Virus record (IMG/VR): IMGVR_UViG_3300030406_001938 | Span: 1 to 38,741 of that record | Origin: a virus | Length of the DNA: 38,741 nt | Direction: 5' to 3' (one strand) | Shown here: positions 1 through 7,729 of the stretch, piece by piece | Position numbering within the stretch: the first letter of the stretch is position 1 | Layout of the letters: every line of letters starts with the position of its first letter | The notes under the pieces: model-generated | Seen by the model: the letters and a program-made list of their open reading frames with translations, nothing else | Database searches by the model: none | Told to the model about the DNA's origin: nothing | Program-made: the position numbers and the translations under genes

Positions 1-68
1 ACTACACCTTCGGGGTTAACTGCCAAAGCTTCTTCACTAATATCTATTGCCTGAGCTAATTCTTTTGC
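1..68. repeat. Left copy of the 68-bp terminal direct repeat
   Basis: Bases 1-68 match 38674-38741 at 67 of 68 positions; the mismatch is C at 56 against A at 38729. The repeat lies inside a reading frame that continues across it in the same frame, so it looks like an assembly overlap of a circular or circularly permuted genome rather than a functional terminal repeat. The mismatch changes Ala (GCT) to Ser (TCT) and may be a population variant or a sequencing error. Confidence 0.9.
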
Positions 69-2090
69 ATAGTCATTCCTGATTTTTTCTATCGCTTTAA
101 GGTCTTCAAATTCTCTCATTCTTAAAGCTTCTGCATCTTCGCTATAAATTAATGCAGCTACATTTTCCTGAGAAAGCCTATTCTGTAATGCTACAGCTGC
201 TTGAGCATCTCTCTGTGCTTGTGCTATTTGAAGTTGAGTTTGGTTAGAATCTTCAGATATTAATTGAGCTGATAAATTATTTTTAGTAGCAACATTAACA
301 GCACTTTGCATTTGTATTCGAGCAACATCTGTTTGCGCATCAGATTGTATATTTGCTACTTGTGCTTTGGTTAAGTTTGTAGCAGCAGCTATTCTTTCTT
401 GGATATCACCCTTAATTCTTTCTACTTCTCTTTGGTTTAATCCAGTAATTTCAGCTACTTCTTTAGCACTTCTAGTGTTTATCAAAGCTACTTGCTGTTG
501 AGATAGCCCATTAATTTGAGCAACATCTCTGGATGCGTTAGCACTAACTTCTGCTATACGTTCATTAGACTGATTGCTTGCTTGCGCAATCATTTCAGAG
601 CTTCTTAACTGAGCATTGTTAATTCTTTCGTTAGATTGCATTTGCATTTGGTCACTAGCAAATCCTAGTTGAGCTCTGTAGTCATCACTTCGAGCTTGCA
701 TTCCAGCTATATCTAAAGCGTTGTTTACTGCTGCTGTATCAAGGTCTAATCTTGCTTGTTCCAAACTTTCTTGCCTTCGTTGTGTTGCTTGTTCAAACGG
801 CATACTTCTAGCTTGAGCATCGCCAAACTGTCTTACTAATTGTGCAGCAGGCGAGTTGCCTGTAGTGTCACTTATACCTAACCTAACTATGCTGTCTGGT
901 AAACTTGCTGTTCCTCCCTCTTGAACTGTTCTTATTGCTTGCATTGCAGCATTAAAATCTTCTGGAGTTATTTGAGCACCCATAGTTAATTGAGTTTCAG
1001 CTGTTTCTTCTTGATCAGGTTGAGTTGCAGGAGCAGCAGTAAATGTTCTTTCTCGTGTATCTGCTTCTCTTAATGCTCTTTCAGCATCAGTTTCTCCAAA
1101 GATAGAAGGGGCAGGAGCAAACTCTCTTTGTGTAAATATACCTGCGTTTTGCAGTTTATTCATTACGTTATTTAATACATTAGGATCAAAAGAATTAAAT
1201 TCAGCAGGAGTTACGCCTGCATTAAGAATTGCATTATTTTTCCTTACGTCTTCCATGTACATCATAAGAGATTGAGGTCCGCCTGGACCTTGACTCATCA
1301 TTGCCTGTTCAAATGTACTAGGCTCTTGCATAAACTCTCTAAGTTGGAAATCTGTTCTTAAACCTAAATCTTGTCTTATATTTTGCCCTGCCTGTTGCCC
1401 GCTTTGAATTTGGCTAGAAGTTAATTGTCCTCCTGGGCTTTGAGTATATGCTGGCGCAAAGAAATCTTGTCCTGGGAAGTTCATTCCAAAATTACCCATT
1501 GGTCCTGGGACAGAATATCCACCTCCACCGCCTCGGCTTACACCTGGTTCAAATGGAACAGTTTGATCTGTGCCAGAAAATGGCATAGTAGGCGGAGTTT
1601 GCACATCATAAGTTGTAGGTAACTGTGGTGATTCCATTCGGTTGAAGTCATAAGTTGGTGCAGGTGCAAAATTCTGCATATCTGAAAAAATCATTCCAGG
1701 GCTAGAATACTGACTCATTTGTTGAGTAAAAGGAGTTATAGTTTGCCTAGCTCTATTAACATCAATGTTTTGTGTATTAGGTAAAGTAGCAACTGCATAC
1801 GGGTTTGCCATACCATAGTATCTTCCAGTATCTTGAGAAAAATATGGAGTATTTGGACTTGAAGTATTTGTCCTCATCATTTCTTGGAAACTAGGATCAA
1901 TCCCTACAACTTCAGTTCTTATTCTTCCAGGAGTAGTAGGAAAGTTTTTATTATATTCTTCCAAAGCTTTTTGTTCATCTTCTCCGTAAGAAGTTGTGTA
2001 CTGAATCCTGCTACCTATAGCTCTTGTAGGGTCATCAGCATCAAACTGCTGATCTTCAATTAATATTTGATATGGTTTTAGTTCTGCCAT
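1..2090 (-). CDS. Large rod-like virion protein, N-terminal part (gene crosses the window junction)
   Basis: The frame is open from ATG at 2090 to base 1 and continues in frame at the right end of the window (38741 to 38085). After removing the 68-bp overlap the whole protein is 892 aa. Residues 1 to about 480 are rich in Gln, Pro, Gly, Thr and Met with little obvious structure. Residues about 486-672 form an unbroken run of about 17 eleven-residue repeats, mostly with V or I at position 5, often A at 6 and a small or aliphatic residue at 8. That is the pattern of a hendecad coiled coil. The start overlaps the upstream stop (TAATG). Its place between the portal and the giant 2265-aa protein suggests an internal virion, ejection or tail-stem component; this is inferred from position and shape, not homology. 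Confidence 0.8.
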   Translation of the reverse strand, partial: MAELKPYQILIEDQQFDADDPTRAIGSRIQYTTSYGEDEQKALEEYNKNFPTTPGRIRTEVVGIDPSFQEMMRTNTSSPNTPYFSQDTGRYYGMANPYAVATLPNTQNIDVNRARQTITPFTQQMSQYSSPGMIFSDMQNFAPAPTYDFNRMESPQLPTTYDVQTPPTMPFSGTDQTVPFEPGVSRGGGGGYSVPGPMGNFGMNFPGQDFFAPAYTQSPGGQLTSSQIQSGQQAGQNIRQDLGLRTDFQLREFMQEPSTFEQAMMSQGPGGPQSLMMYMEDVRKNNAILNAGVTPAEFNSFDPNVLNNVMNKLQNAGIFTQREFAPAPSIFGETDAERALREADTRERTFTAAPATQPDQEETAETQLTMGAQITPEDFNAAMQAIRTVQEGGTASLPDSIVRLGISDTTGNSPAAQLVRQFGDAQARSMPFEQATQRRQESLEQARLDLDTAAVNNALDIAGMQARSDDYRAQLGFASDQMQMQSNERINNAQLRSSEMIAQASNQSNERIAEVSANASRDVAQINGLSQQQVALINTRSAKEVAEITGLNQREVERIKGDIQERIAAATNLTKAQVANIQSDAQTDVARIQMQSAVNVATKNNLSAQLISEDSNQTQLQIAQAQRDAQAAVALQNRLSQENVAALIYSEDAEALRMREFEDLKAIEKIRNDYAKELAQAIDISEEALAVNPEGV
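75..635 (-). repeat. Hendecad (11-residue) protein repeat array
   Basis: The minus-strand translation divides without gaps into about 17 consecutive 11-residue units from Ser486 to Asn672. Typical units are SAKEVAEITGL, NQREVERIKGD, TKAQVANIQSD and AQTDVARIQMQ. The consensus is roughly x4-[VI]-A-x-[IAV]-x3. The last two units are weaker. The DNA units have diverged, so this is a protein-level repeat, not a recent tandem duplication. Confidence 0.75.
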
Positions 2091-2317
2091 TAGAATCTCC
2101 TAAAAGGTGTGTCATCCCTACCTGCATAGTAAGGCCTATTTGGTTCCCTTCTTACTCTAGTTGTTTTGTTTCTATTAGGATCAGGAACATTTAATCCGCC
2201 CATGCTGTCATTTATATTTTTAAAAGCATTTTCAATCATTTCAAAGTATTTAACAAAACCTGCTTCTATTGGTTTTAAACCTTTTATTGATTTTTTTGTT
2301 TCATCTCGGTATGCCAT
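2090..2317 (-). CDS. Small head/portal-associated protein, unknown function
   Basis: 75 aa, basic, with an Arg-rich C-terminal third (ending RRF) and a short predicted helix around residues 15-40 (FVKYFEMIENAFKNIND). Start and stop each overlap the neighbouring gene by the TAATG arrangement, so it is translationally coupled to the portal gene upstream and the 892-aa gene downstream. No family is recognised. Position next to the portal suggests a small connector or packaging accessory, which is inference only. Confidence 0.7.
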   Translation of the reverse strand: MAYRDETKKSIKGLKPIEAGFVKYFEMIENAFKNINDSMGGLNVPDPNRNKTTRVRREPNRPYYAGRDDTPFRRF

Positions 2318-4248
2318 TATGCTCCTATATTACCAAGTCCTGGTGGGACTGGGCCTCCTGTAGTTGGTTGCGGACCTCTTCTTGGGCTAGCAAGTTGCTG
2401 TCCAATTTGATTTTGTTCTTCTATGCTACCAGGTATTACTGGTCTAACTGGACCAGTTCCTACACCTGATTGATTGCCCATTGCAAAGTTTCCTGCATTA
2501 GGTAACTGCATAGATCCTTGTGTATTCATTATATTCTGTGCCATTTGTGTTGGATCAAATCCTCCAGTTGCACCTTGTTGTGCAGCCTGAACTGCTTGCT
2601 GTAGAATCGGTAAACTTTGTGCAGCCAACATGCTAAACGCTTCTTGTATCTGCGGAAGGTTAAAGAAATCTTCAGCTATTCTATTACCCACAACTTCTAG
2701 TGGGTTAGATACACCAGCTTTACGAAGAGCTGTAGTCCAGTCCACAAACCCTGTTCTCCATGTATCTCTCCATAATGACAATTTTCGTTCTTGTTCTTCA
2801 GGACTTGTAGATGTTAAACGAACTGTGGAAACATAATGACCTCTAATATCGTTTGGTTTGATCTTGGCGTCTATTGCACCAGCCTCTGTGTTTCCAAATA
2901 CGGTAACTGTGTCGCCAATAACATTCTCCACAATTCTAAGCACAATCTCGTTTGCTTCTTGCAAACCACGTTCAGTTGCATCAACTACAGCACCAAAGTT
3001 TAAACTGGCTATACCTGCTAAAACAGCAGTGTGATATCCAGATGCCGCACCTGTAGGCCTTTCACCTCTGGCTACAGCAGGAACTGTATTTGCTTCAATT
3101 GCTCTTTCAAGTGTACCCATCGCAGCAAGAATACTCTGTGGAGCTTCACTTACTGCTTGTGGTTCTACATCAACGTTAGGTGGTACGTAGTTACGTGCAC
3201 CTGGTTCCTGTGAAAATTCTTGCATCACTTCTTCTGTCATACCACGTGGGCCTTTAAAGTTTAGAGATGACCATGCGTTCCTAGATACAATGTCTAAGTA
3301 TTGCGAAGCTAATCTTGATTCTGCTCTAATCATTCCGAAGTTACCTGAGCCAATACCTCTGTACATGTGTTCAGGTTTGTGACCGATAGTTTTAATTCCT
3401 GTTTGCGGATGGAATACAATCCATGGGATTCTTCCGTATGCGTGCCTTCTAGGCTCCATAGCCCATCTGCCACCTGCCATATAACCTACGTGTGTAGATG
3501 TCCAAACTTCTTGGAAATCACATTTACCATCTTTCATTTCACCTTCAAAATCTGGGAAATGTGCCATTACCCATTCAGAATCTATTTCGGTGTTACGTAT
3601 AATCCATCGTGGATGCGTGCTTGCTAAATCCCAAACACATTCCTGTGGATTTACAACTTCAGATATAATTGGAAACTTAAACTTTCGGGCTTCAGTAATT
3701 TCTTTTACGAGTCTTTCGTATTCTGCCATATCGCCACCTTCTTCTGGTGGTTCTGGCATTTCACCCCATTGGTGTCCTGCAAATTCAAACTTAACAAGAG
3801 ATACACCATATAATCCTTGGTGTTTAACAATTTCACGTTTGACAGGAGTATTTTGTTCCAACATGTGATGTGCGCCATTCAAAAACTTTTCAATAAGCTC
3901 TGCTCTTGCAGTAGCTCTTGGGCCTGGTGGCGGAACATCAATGTCCATAAATCTTGGGGAAGCATGAGCAACGAGAGTATCAATGATGGAGTGAAAGGTA
4001 CCTAAGTTTACTTTTGTACCCCCCAAGGGAACCGAGAAGTCAAACTCCCCCAAATAAAATTCATCTGCTTCTGCGCAGTTATCGTAAAATGTTGCAAAAA
4101 AATCAGCAGCTCCACCTCTTGAAAGCTGAGTTTTTACCCATGCTTCACTTAATGTAGGTTCATTTAAAGGTGGGGCAGATAACAAATCAACAGTTTCTTC
4201 ATATGCCGATTCCATTTCGCCTGTATTTGCTCTATAGCTATTTACCAT
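2317..4248 (-). CDS. Portal protein
   Basis: 643 aa, the usual size for a podovirus-type portal, the dodecameric ring through which DNA enters and leaves the head. It follows the large terminase directly (TAATG overlap at 4248). The sequence has a mixed alpha/beta N-terminal body and a long helical central part (about residues 300-480, including a TLERAIEANTVPAVARGERPTG region typical of portal stem/wing helices). The C-terminal tail is rich in Gln, Pro and Gly from about residue 560. The family call rests on size, composition and the terminase-portal order. No single diagnostic motif exists for portals, so it is strong but not certain. Confidence 0.82.
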   Translation of the reverse strand: MVNSYRANTGEMESAYEETVDLLSAPPLNEPTLSEAWVKTQLSRGGAADFFATFYDNCAEADEFYLGEFDFSVPLGGTKVNLGTFHSIIDTLVAHASPRFMDIDVPPPGPRATARAELIEKFLNGAHHMLEQNTPVKREIVKHQGLYGVSLVKFEFAGHQWGEMPEPPEEGGDMAEYERLVKEITEARKFKFPIISEVVNPQECVWDLASTHPRWIIRNTEIDSEWVMAHFPDFEGEMKDGKCDFQEVWTSTHVGYMAGGRWAMEPRRHAYGRIPWIVFHPQTGIKTIGHKPEHMYRGIGSGNFGMIRAESRLASQYLDIVSRNAWSSLNFKGPRGMTEEVMQEFSQEPGARNYVPPNVDVEPQAVSEAPQSILAAMGTLERAIEANTVPAVARGERPTGAASGYHTAVLAGIASLNFGAVVDATERGLQEANEIVLRIVENVIGDTVTVFGNTEAGAIDAKIKPNDIRGHYVSTVRLTSTSPEEQERKLSLWRDTWRTGFVDWTTALRKAGVSNPLEVVGNRIAEDFFNLPQIQEAFSMLAAQSLPILQQAVQAAQQGATGGFDPTQMAQNIMNTQGSMQLPNAGNFAMGNQSGVGTGPVRPVIPGSIEEQNQIGQQLASPRRGPQPTTGGPVPPGLGNIGA

Positions 4249-5816
4249 TAATCTAATGCGTCCATTAATATGGATTCTTGTTGCGTGCTAATCTCTACCA
4301 CTTCTCGTAGTTCTTTTAGCTGTTTTGCCTTTCTTTGCCTTTTCATGCGGGCAATACGTCCTTCTGTATAAGATACACCATTATTGGTCAATGGTGCAAC
4401 AGTTTTTATTGTAAATACTGGTTCGTAGTCTTCTTCCAGAGCTTCTGGAGGGTCGCATGCCATCAATGCAAGTACCTCGGCGTCCACCCAATCATCATGT
4501 GGACTATTAGGATGCCTAAAGCTGTAAGTCAAACCTTGCTGCTTTATTTCTATTGCATCTAATTCATTTTGCAGTTTTGTCCACTCAGGAGGAAAAGTAG
4601 TCGTTCCGTTTTGCAAAGCCACTGCATAATTGAGAAACAGTTGGTATTTAGTTTGGGGAGTAAACTTTTTACCTACAACTGGGACGCCTTGGTTTAAAAG
4701 TTCATCAAACAAAACGTCACCACCCATACCTGTAGAGTCCATCATTACTGCTTCAACATTCCACATTGCAAGTTCAGATATAAGAGTTTCTTTCTGCAAC
4801 ACCCAATCAGTTTTTAACATTTCAACGTAATGCACAGATTCACGTGTAATTCTGTTTTTAATAATTAAAACAGTGGGGTCAACCTGTTTTCCAAGGTCAA
4901 GGCCTGCCACATACTTGTGTCCTTCAATTGGTTTTGACAACTCTTTGCCAACTGCTGCATCTTCAATCTTTTTAAAGAATCCACCACCTACGTCTGGTTG
5001 CTTTGCCATTACCATACGTTCCCATATCCACTCTGCTGTAGTTTCTTTTTGTTTGCGTATGTTTTCTTTTTGCTGTTCTGTTAAATACATATTGTCAAAG
5101 CTAGTTGCCCTGACTGCGTAATTCTGTAGTGATGGGTTGTTTTCTGCATATTTAAACTGCCTAGAAAACCAATGTGATCTTGAGATAGGGGGTATACCTT
5201 CTGCAAAGATTCTACCCATACGACCTGGTGATTCAGTTACCCATTCTACCTTGTCCCAAGCTATTTGCTTGACGTCTTGAGATTCTGCTATGTGTAGAAA
5301 ATCAAGACCCACAGTCTGTAATGTTTCAGGGTTGTCTGCGGATCGCAACTCCCAAAGCACACTCTTGCGGACAGTATCGGGTGCAAACACCCCGTTGGGC
5401 GTCCTTACTTCCAATTCTACATAATATTCATCTTCGTGCCAACAAGATCCACGACCACCTGCACGTGAATAATCTTTCCACATATACCTGGGTATGTATG
5501 CTTTCATCTCATTCCACACCTGACGCATCTGGGCTTTGGTCGGCGCAACAGTCCATATGTGTATGTCAGGTACAAGTGTGTCTGTTACATCGTTGCCGTT
5601 AACTATAAATTTAGTCTTGCTTGCTTCTAGGATAGTGGAGATAGCTTCTTGAATGGCTGCTCTACCTTTACCTGCCCTTCGTCCTGCCCATATCCATTTA
5701 CGTTTTGCTTGATTACGGTGCATGTCCTCCTGCCAAGGAGAAGGGGTATACTTAGGCGTTTTCCTCAGTAACTCCTGCTTCGGCCTCAGACTTGTCTTCG
5801 TTCTCTTTCTTGGCAT
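4248..5816 (-). CDS. terL: Terminase large subunit (packaging ATPase and nuclease)
   Basis: 522 aa. The N-terminal ATPase has a Walker A-like segment WAGRRAGKGR near residues 43-52 and a hydrophobic Walker B-like strand ending in acidic residues (LDFLHIAE, about residue 170). The C-terminal RNase H-like nuclease shows the expected acidic series: GLDLGKQVDPT (about 300), MMDSTGMGGD (about 355) and HDDWVDA (about 440). It cuts concatemeric DNA and pumps it into the head through the portal. The start ATG at 5816 has a close SD (GAGGAAA) and lies inside the end of the small terminase gene, overlapping it by 65 bases. Gene order TerS-TerL-portal supports the call. Confidence 0.92.
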   Translation of the reverse strand: MPRKRTKTSLRPKQELLRKTPKYTPSPWQEDMHRNQAKRKWIWAGRRAGKGRAAIQEAISTILEASKTKFIVNGNDVTDTLVPDIHIWTVAPTKAQMRQVWNEMKAYIPRYMWKDYSRAGGRGSCWHEDEYYVELEVRTPNGVFAPDTVRKSVLWELRSADNPETLQTVGLDFLHIAESQDVKQIAWDKVEWVTESPGRMGRIFAEGIPPISRSHWFSRQFKYAENNPSLQNYAVRATSFDNMYLTEQQKENIRKQKETTAEWIWERMVMAKQPDVGGGFFKKIEDAAVGKELSKPIEGHKYVAGLDLGKQVDPTVLIIKNRITRESVHYVEMLKTDWVLQKETLISELAMWNVEAVMMDSTGMGGDVLFDELLNQGVPVVGKKFTPQTKYQLFLNYAVALQNGTTTFPPEWTKLQNELDAIEIKQQGLTYSFRHPNSPHDDWVDAEVLALMACDPPEALEEDYEPVFTIKTVAPLTNNGVSYTEGRIARMKRQRKAKQLKELREVVEISTQQESILMDALD

Positions 5817-6420
5817 TTTCCTCTGGATTTATATCTCTAACAAATGGTTTTAATCCTTCTTCAACATCTTCCACCACAGATTCAGAATCTATTTTTTGTT
5901 CGTATTTGTCAAGTGCATGCTGTTTTTGACGCCTATATCTTTCGGTATCATACTCAATATTTGCAAACCATCCAGCAGAATCGACAATCTTGTGGTTTAT
6001 TGGTGCTTGTCCGGCATTTGTTTCTAAGTTAATTATAGCAGACACACTCATCTCATTGGCATATTGCTCTACCAGGTTAGGGTGCTTTAGGTATTCTCCC
6101 GTAGTTGCACACTTCGGGTAGTGTCCGTTTTTGCGGATGAACTCCACAACCTTCGCAAAGCTAGGCCTCTTGTTAACCTTGATTATCAAATCAGCAGCAT
6201 CCATGTTTACTTCTTCTGCAATTGACTCTAGATCACCATGTGTCGGCAGCAGGATAAGTATTTTCCTAAACAACCTAGGGTATGACTCCCAATGTGGCAG
6301 TGCATCAATCACACGCTTTCTTAAACCATCAGGTGTTAGGCCAGACAATCGTTTTGATGTCTTACCCTGTGGGATTAATCTCTTTGGTCTTTGTCTATAC
6401 GGGTTATTATTATCAGCCAT
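5752..6420 (-). CDS. terS: Terminase small subunit (putative)
   Basis: 222 aa from the ATG at 6420 (MADNNNPYRQ). In-frame starts at 6429 (ATG) and 6441 (TTG) exist but lie in or next to the promoter -10 element, so 6420 is preferred; no SD precedes it. The sequence has a basic N-terminus, a helical region at about residues 50-100 (LESIAEEVNMDAADLIIKVN) that looks like a helix-turn-helix, and an acidic Glu-rich tail. This matches small terminases, which recognise the packaging site and regulate TerL. It is the first gene of the leftward block and overlaps terL. The function is assigned mainly from position and architecture. Confidence 0.7.
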   Translation of the reverse strand: MADNNNPYRQRPKRLIPQGKTSKRLSGLTPDGLRKRVIDALPHWESYPRLFRKILILLPTHGDLESIAEEVNMDAADLIIKVNKRPSFAKVVEFIRKNGHYPKCATTGEYLKHPNLVEQYANEMSVSAIINLETNAGQAPINHKIVDSAGWFANIEYDTERYRRQKQHALDKYEQKIDSESVVEDVEEGLKPFVRDINPEENAKKENEDKSEAEAGVTEENA

Positions 6421-6427
6421 GTAGGGC

Positions 6428-6457
6428 ATAATAACGCACAAACCCTGAACCCGTCAA
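6428..6457 (-). promoter_or_regulatory. Sigma70-like promoter for the leftward late block
   Basis: On the minus strand TTGACG (6457-6452, one mismatch to TTGACA) is followed after 18 bases by TATTAT (6433-6428, one mismatch to TATAAT). A register using TTATTA gives 17 bases. Seven bases separate the -10 element from the ATG at 6420, so the transcript is expected to begin at or next to the start codon, giving a leaderless small-terminase mRNA. Confidence 0.65.
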
Positions 6458-6480
6458 GAGAGAAGAAACCCTTTCTTTTG

Positions 6481-6497
6481 GATATACGTAGTATATC
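6481..6497. promoter_or_regulatory. Operator-like palindrome in the divergent control region
   Basis: Arms GATATAC and GTATATC are exact inverted repeats separated by GTA. The site lies about 24 bases upstream of the late promoter -35 element, between the two divergent transcription units. A second short palindrome, ATAGTACTAT, lies at 6534-6543. Both could be regulator sites; no repressor gene is recognised in the window. Confidence 0.4.
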
Positions 6498-6766
6498 TTT
6501 TCTTTAGGAAGTAGAGAGTAAGAGCTTAGAACTATAGTACTATCACACTACTCACGCACACACGTACCCCCCTATAGTCCCCCCATTCTAGGATAGAGAA
6601 AAAGTACTCAGCGCTGTGAGAACTACCATAGGTTCTACAAGGGGCGGTCATCGGCGTACGGCGCTAGTTCTAGTAATGAACAGGGCGGGTAGCATACACT
6701 CTATCACGCTTAGTGCTAGCCACAATCCTAGAGCATTGCGTCTGGCACTGCTGTTCCCACAGACGG

Positions 6767-6795
6767 CTTAAGAACCACATGACTAGGTTCTTAAG
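6767..6795 (+). repeat. Perfect 10-bp stem-loop in the control region
   Basis: CTTAAGAACC (6767-6776) and GGTTCTTAAG (6786-6795) are exact inverted repeats around a 9-base loop. No T-run follows, so it is not a normal terminator. The AGAACC/GGTTCT core recurs at 6631, 7736 and 7820. Confidence 0.6.
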
Positions 6796-6952
6796 GATCT
6801 CCTAGCTATCTCTCTCCGATGGGCGAAGATTATCACAACCCTATGGGCAGTCAAGCAACTCACTCTCAGCCTTTCGCAAGGTGTTCGTGCCAGCCAGGTG
6901 CAAGTGCCCTGAGCTGGTGACTGGTGCTATGCACTTGTGATAAGAGCCCAGA

Positions 6953-6977
6953 TTGGTAGAGAGATTTTCTCTATCAA
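6953..6977 (+). repeat. Hairpin directly upstream of the first early gene
   Basis: TTGGTAGAGA (6953-6962) pairs with TCTCTATCAA (6968-6977) with one G-T wobble and a 5-base loop. It sits just upstream of the SD (AAAGGA) of the gene starting at 7001, the same arrangement as the larger hairpin at 8073-8127. Confidence 0.55.
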
Positions 6978-7000
6978 AAGAAGTAAGTGAAAGGAACATT

Positions 7001-7498
7001 ATGACTTACGAAGAAACAACTAACACACTATACAGACAAGGTTTTCAGCCTAAGAATACATTGAAAGACTTGGTTGGCGACAGGGCATCTAGCCTAATCG
7101 CACCTACTTTACAAAATGTAGATACTGGGCTGAAGTCCACGTCTAAACCAAGGGGTGAAGAACTCACTAGGATAACTAATCCGCAAAATGCGTATCTTCA
7201 GCCGTTGGCAAATCCAGTGGAACTTGTCTGTGAAGCAACAAGTGAGAAGCTTGGCGAAGTTACTAAAGTAGTAGCCAAGGCTGTAATTCTCATTAAAGAC
7301 CAAGACACAGGCAAGTTACACGTTGCCAGTGCAAGATACACAGGCGTTGACAAACAAGCCAAGACTGTCTTTAAGAAAGCAGAACATGGAATTCAGAACT
7401 TTACGAATTACATGGGCTTTCATAAGTCACCTTTGCTTTGGAGTCTTGGCGCTGAGTTTGTCATGCCCGAAATCCAACAACAGGAAGTTGGTAACTAA
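7001..7498 (+). CDS. First early protein, unknown function
   Basis: 165 aa from ATG 7001 (MTYEETTNTL). This start has a good SD (GAAAGGAAC, 7 bases away); the longer frame from 6953 begins with TTG inside a hairpin and is rejected. No family is recognised. The middle and C-terminal part (about residues 70-130) has alternating hydrophobic and charged residues suggesting a beta-rich fold (ELVCEATSEKLGEVTKVVAKAVILI). It is the first gene of the rightward block, with the same SD context as the gene at 8144. It may be a host-takeover or DNA-binding protein by position, but nothing in the sequence proves this. Confidence 0.75.
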   Translation: MTYEETTNTLYRQGFQPKNTLKDLVGDRASSLIAPTLQNVDTGLKSTSKPRGEELTRITNPQNAYLQPLANPVELVCEATSEKLGEVTKVVAKAVILIKDQDTGKLHVASARYTGVDKQAKTVFKKAEHGIQNFTNYMGFHKSPLLWSLGAEFVMPEIQQQEVGN

Positions 7499-7608
7499 TG
7501 GTGGATCGCAAGAAACACTGGAGATTGCTGACTGTTGCATGGTTTGGCATTGCGTCAACCAGAAAATGGTTAGCAGAGAATAAAGAAAGGATCGACAAAT
7601 GCCTGTAG
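7498..7608 (+). CDS. 36-aa small early peptide
   Basis: ATG at 7498 overlaps the TAA stop of the preceding gene (TAATG), so translation would be coupled. The 36-aa product is basic with a short hydrophobic stretch (LLTVAWFGIA, residues 10-19) and a charged C-terminus. It lies in the 5' operon before the terminator at 7680. The coupled start supports a real gene; no function can be given. Confidence 0.5.
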   Translation: MVDRKKHWRLLTVAWFGIASTRKWLAENKERIDKCL

Positions 7609-7673
7609 ATTGGACTTGGTTAGATGATTTGGAGTTTTTAGTTGAAGACTTCATGTCTGGCGAACTTATGTAA
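7599..7673 (+). CDS. 24-aa acidic micropeptide
   Basis: ATG at 7599 overlaps the end of the preceding small gene and is preceded by an SD-like GAAAGG with 8-base spacing. The product is acidic and aromatic-rich (WTWLDDLEFLVEDF) and would form an amphipathic helix. It ends 6 bases before the terminator stem at 7680. Such small acidic phage early peptides often bind host proteins, but here that is only a guess. Confidence 0.4.
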   Translation: MPVDWTWLDDLEFLVEDFMSGELM

Positions 7674-7679
7674 GCCAGC

Positions 7680-7718
7680 TAGGGGGTATGCCCGAAAGGG
7701 TGTATCCCCTAATTTTTT
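7680..7718 (+). terminator. Strong intrinsic terminator after the first early operon
   Basis: A 14-bp stem (7680-7693 with 7698-7711, three G-T wobbles) is closed by a GAAA tetraloop and followed by six Ts at 7713-7718. The very stable GNRA-capped stem and U-tract make a textbook Rho-independent terminator for the 7001-7673 genes. Confidence 0.85.
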
Positions 7719-7729
7719 GATCCTTTTTT

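Larger units (their letters stand above)
6458..7000. other. Divergent intergenic control region without convincing genes
   Basis: This 540-base gap separates the leftward late genes from the rightward early genes. By eye it is more GC-rich than the coding DNA and contains many CTAG tetramers between about 6588 and 6806. It holds the palindromes at 6481 and 6534, a perfect hairpin at 6767-6795 and a hairpin at 6953-6977. It also holds one arm of a 15-base inverted repeat (6631-6645) whose partner is at 7812-7826. I could not find a convincing rightward -35/-10 pair, although one is needed somewhere here. It is a plausible place for an origin or packaging site, without direct proof. Confidence 0.6.

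Noticed and set aside
1-68. True direct terminal repeat defining a T7-like packaged end
   Set aside because: The repeat is short, imperfect and lies inside one uninterrupted gene, which fits an assembly overlap better.
6458-7000. A specific rightward sigma70 promoter in the control region
   Set aside because: Several TATAGT- or TACACT-like -10 matches exist, but none has a reasonable -35 at 16-18 bases.
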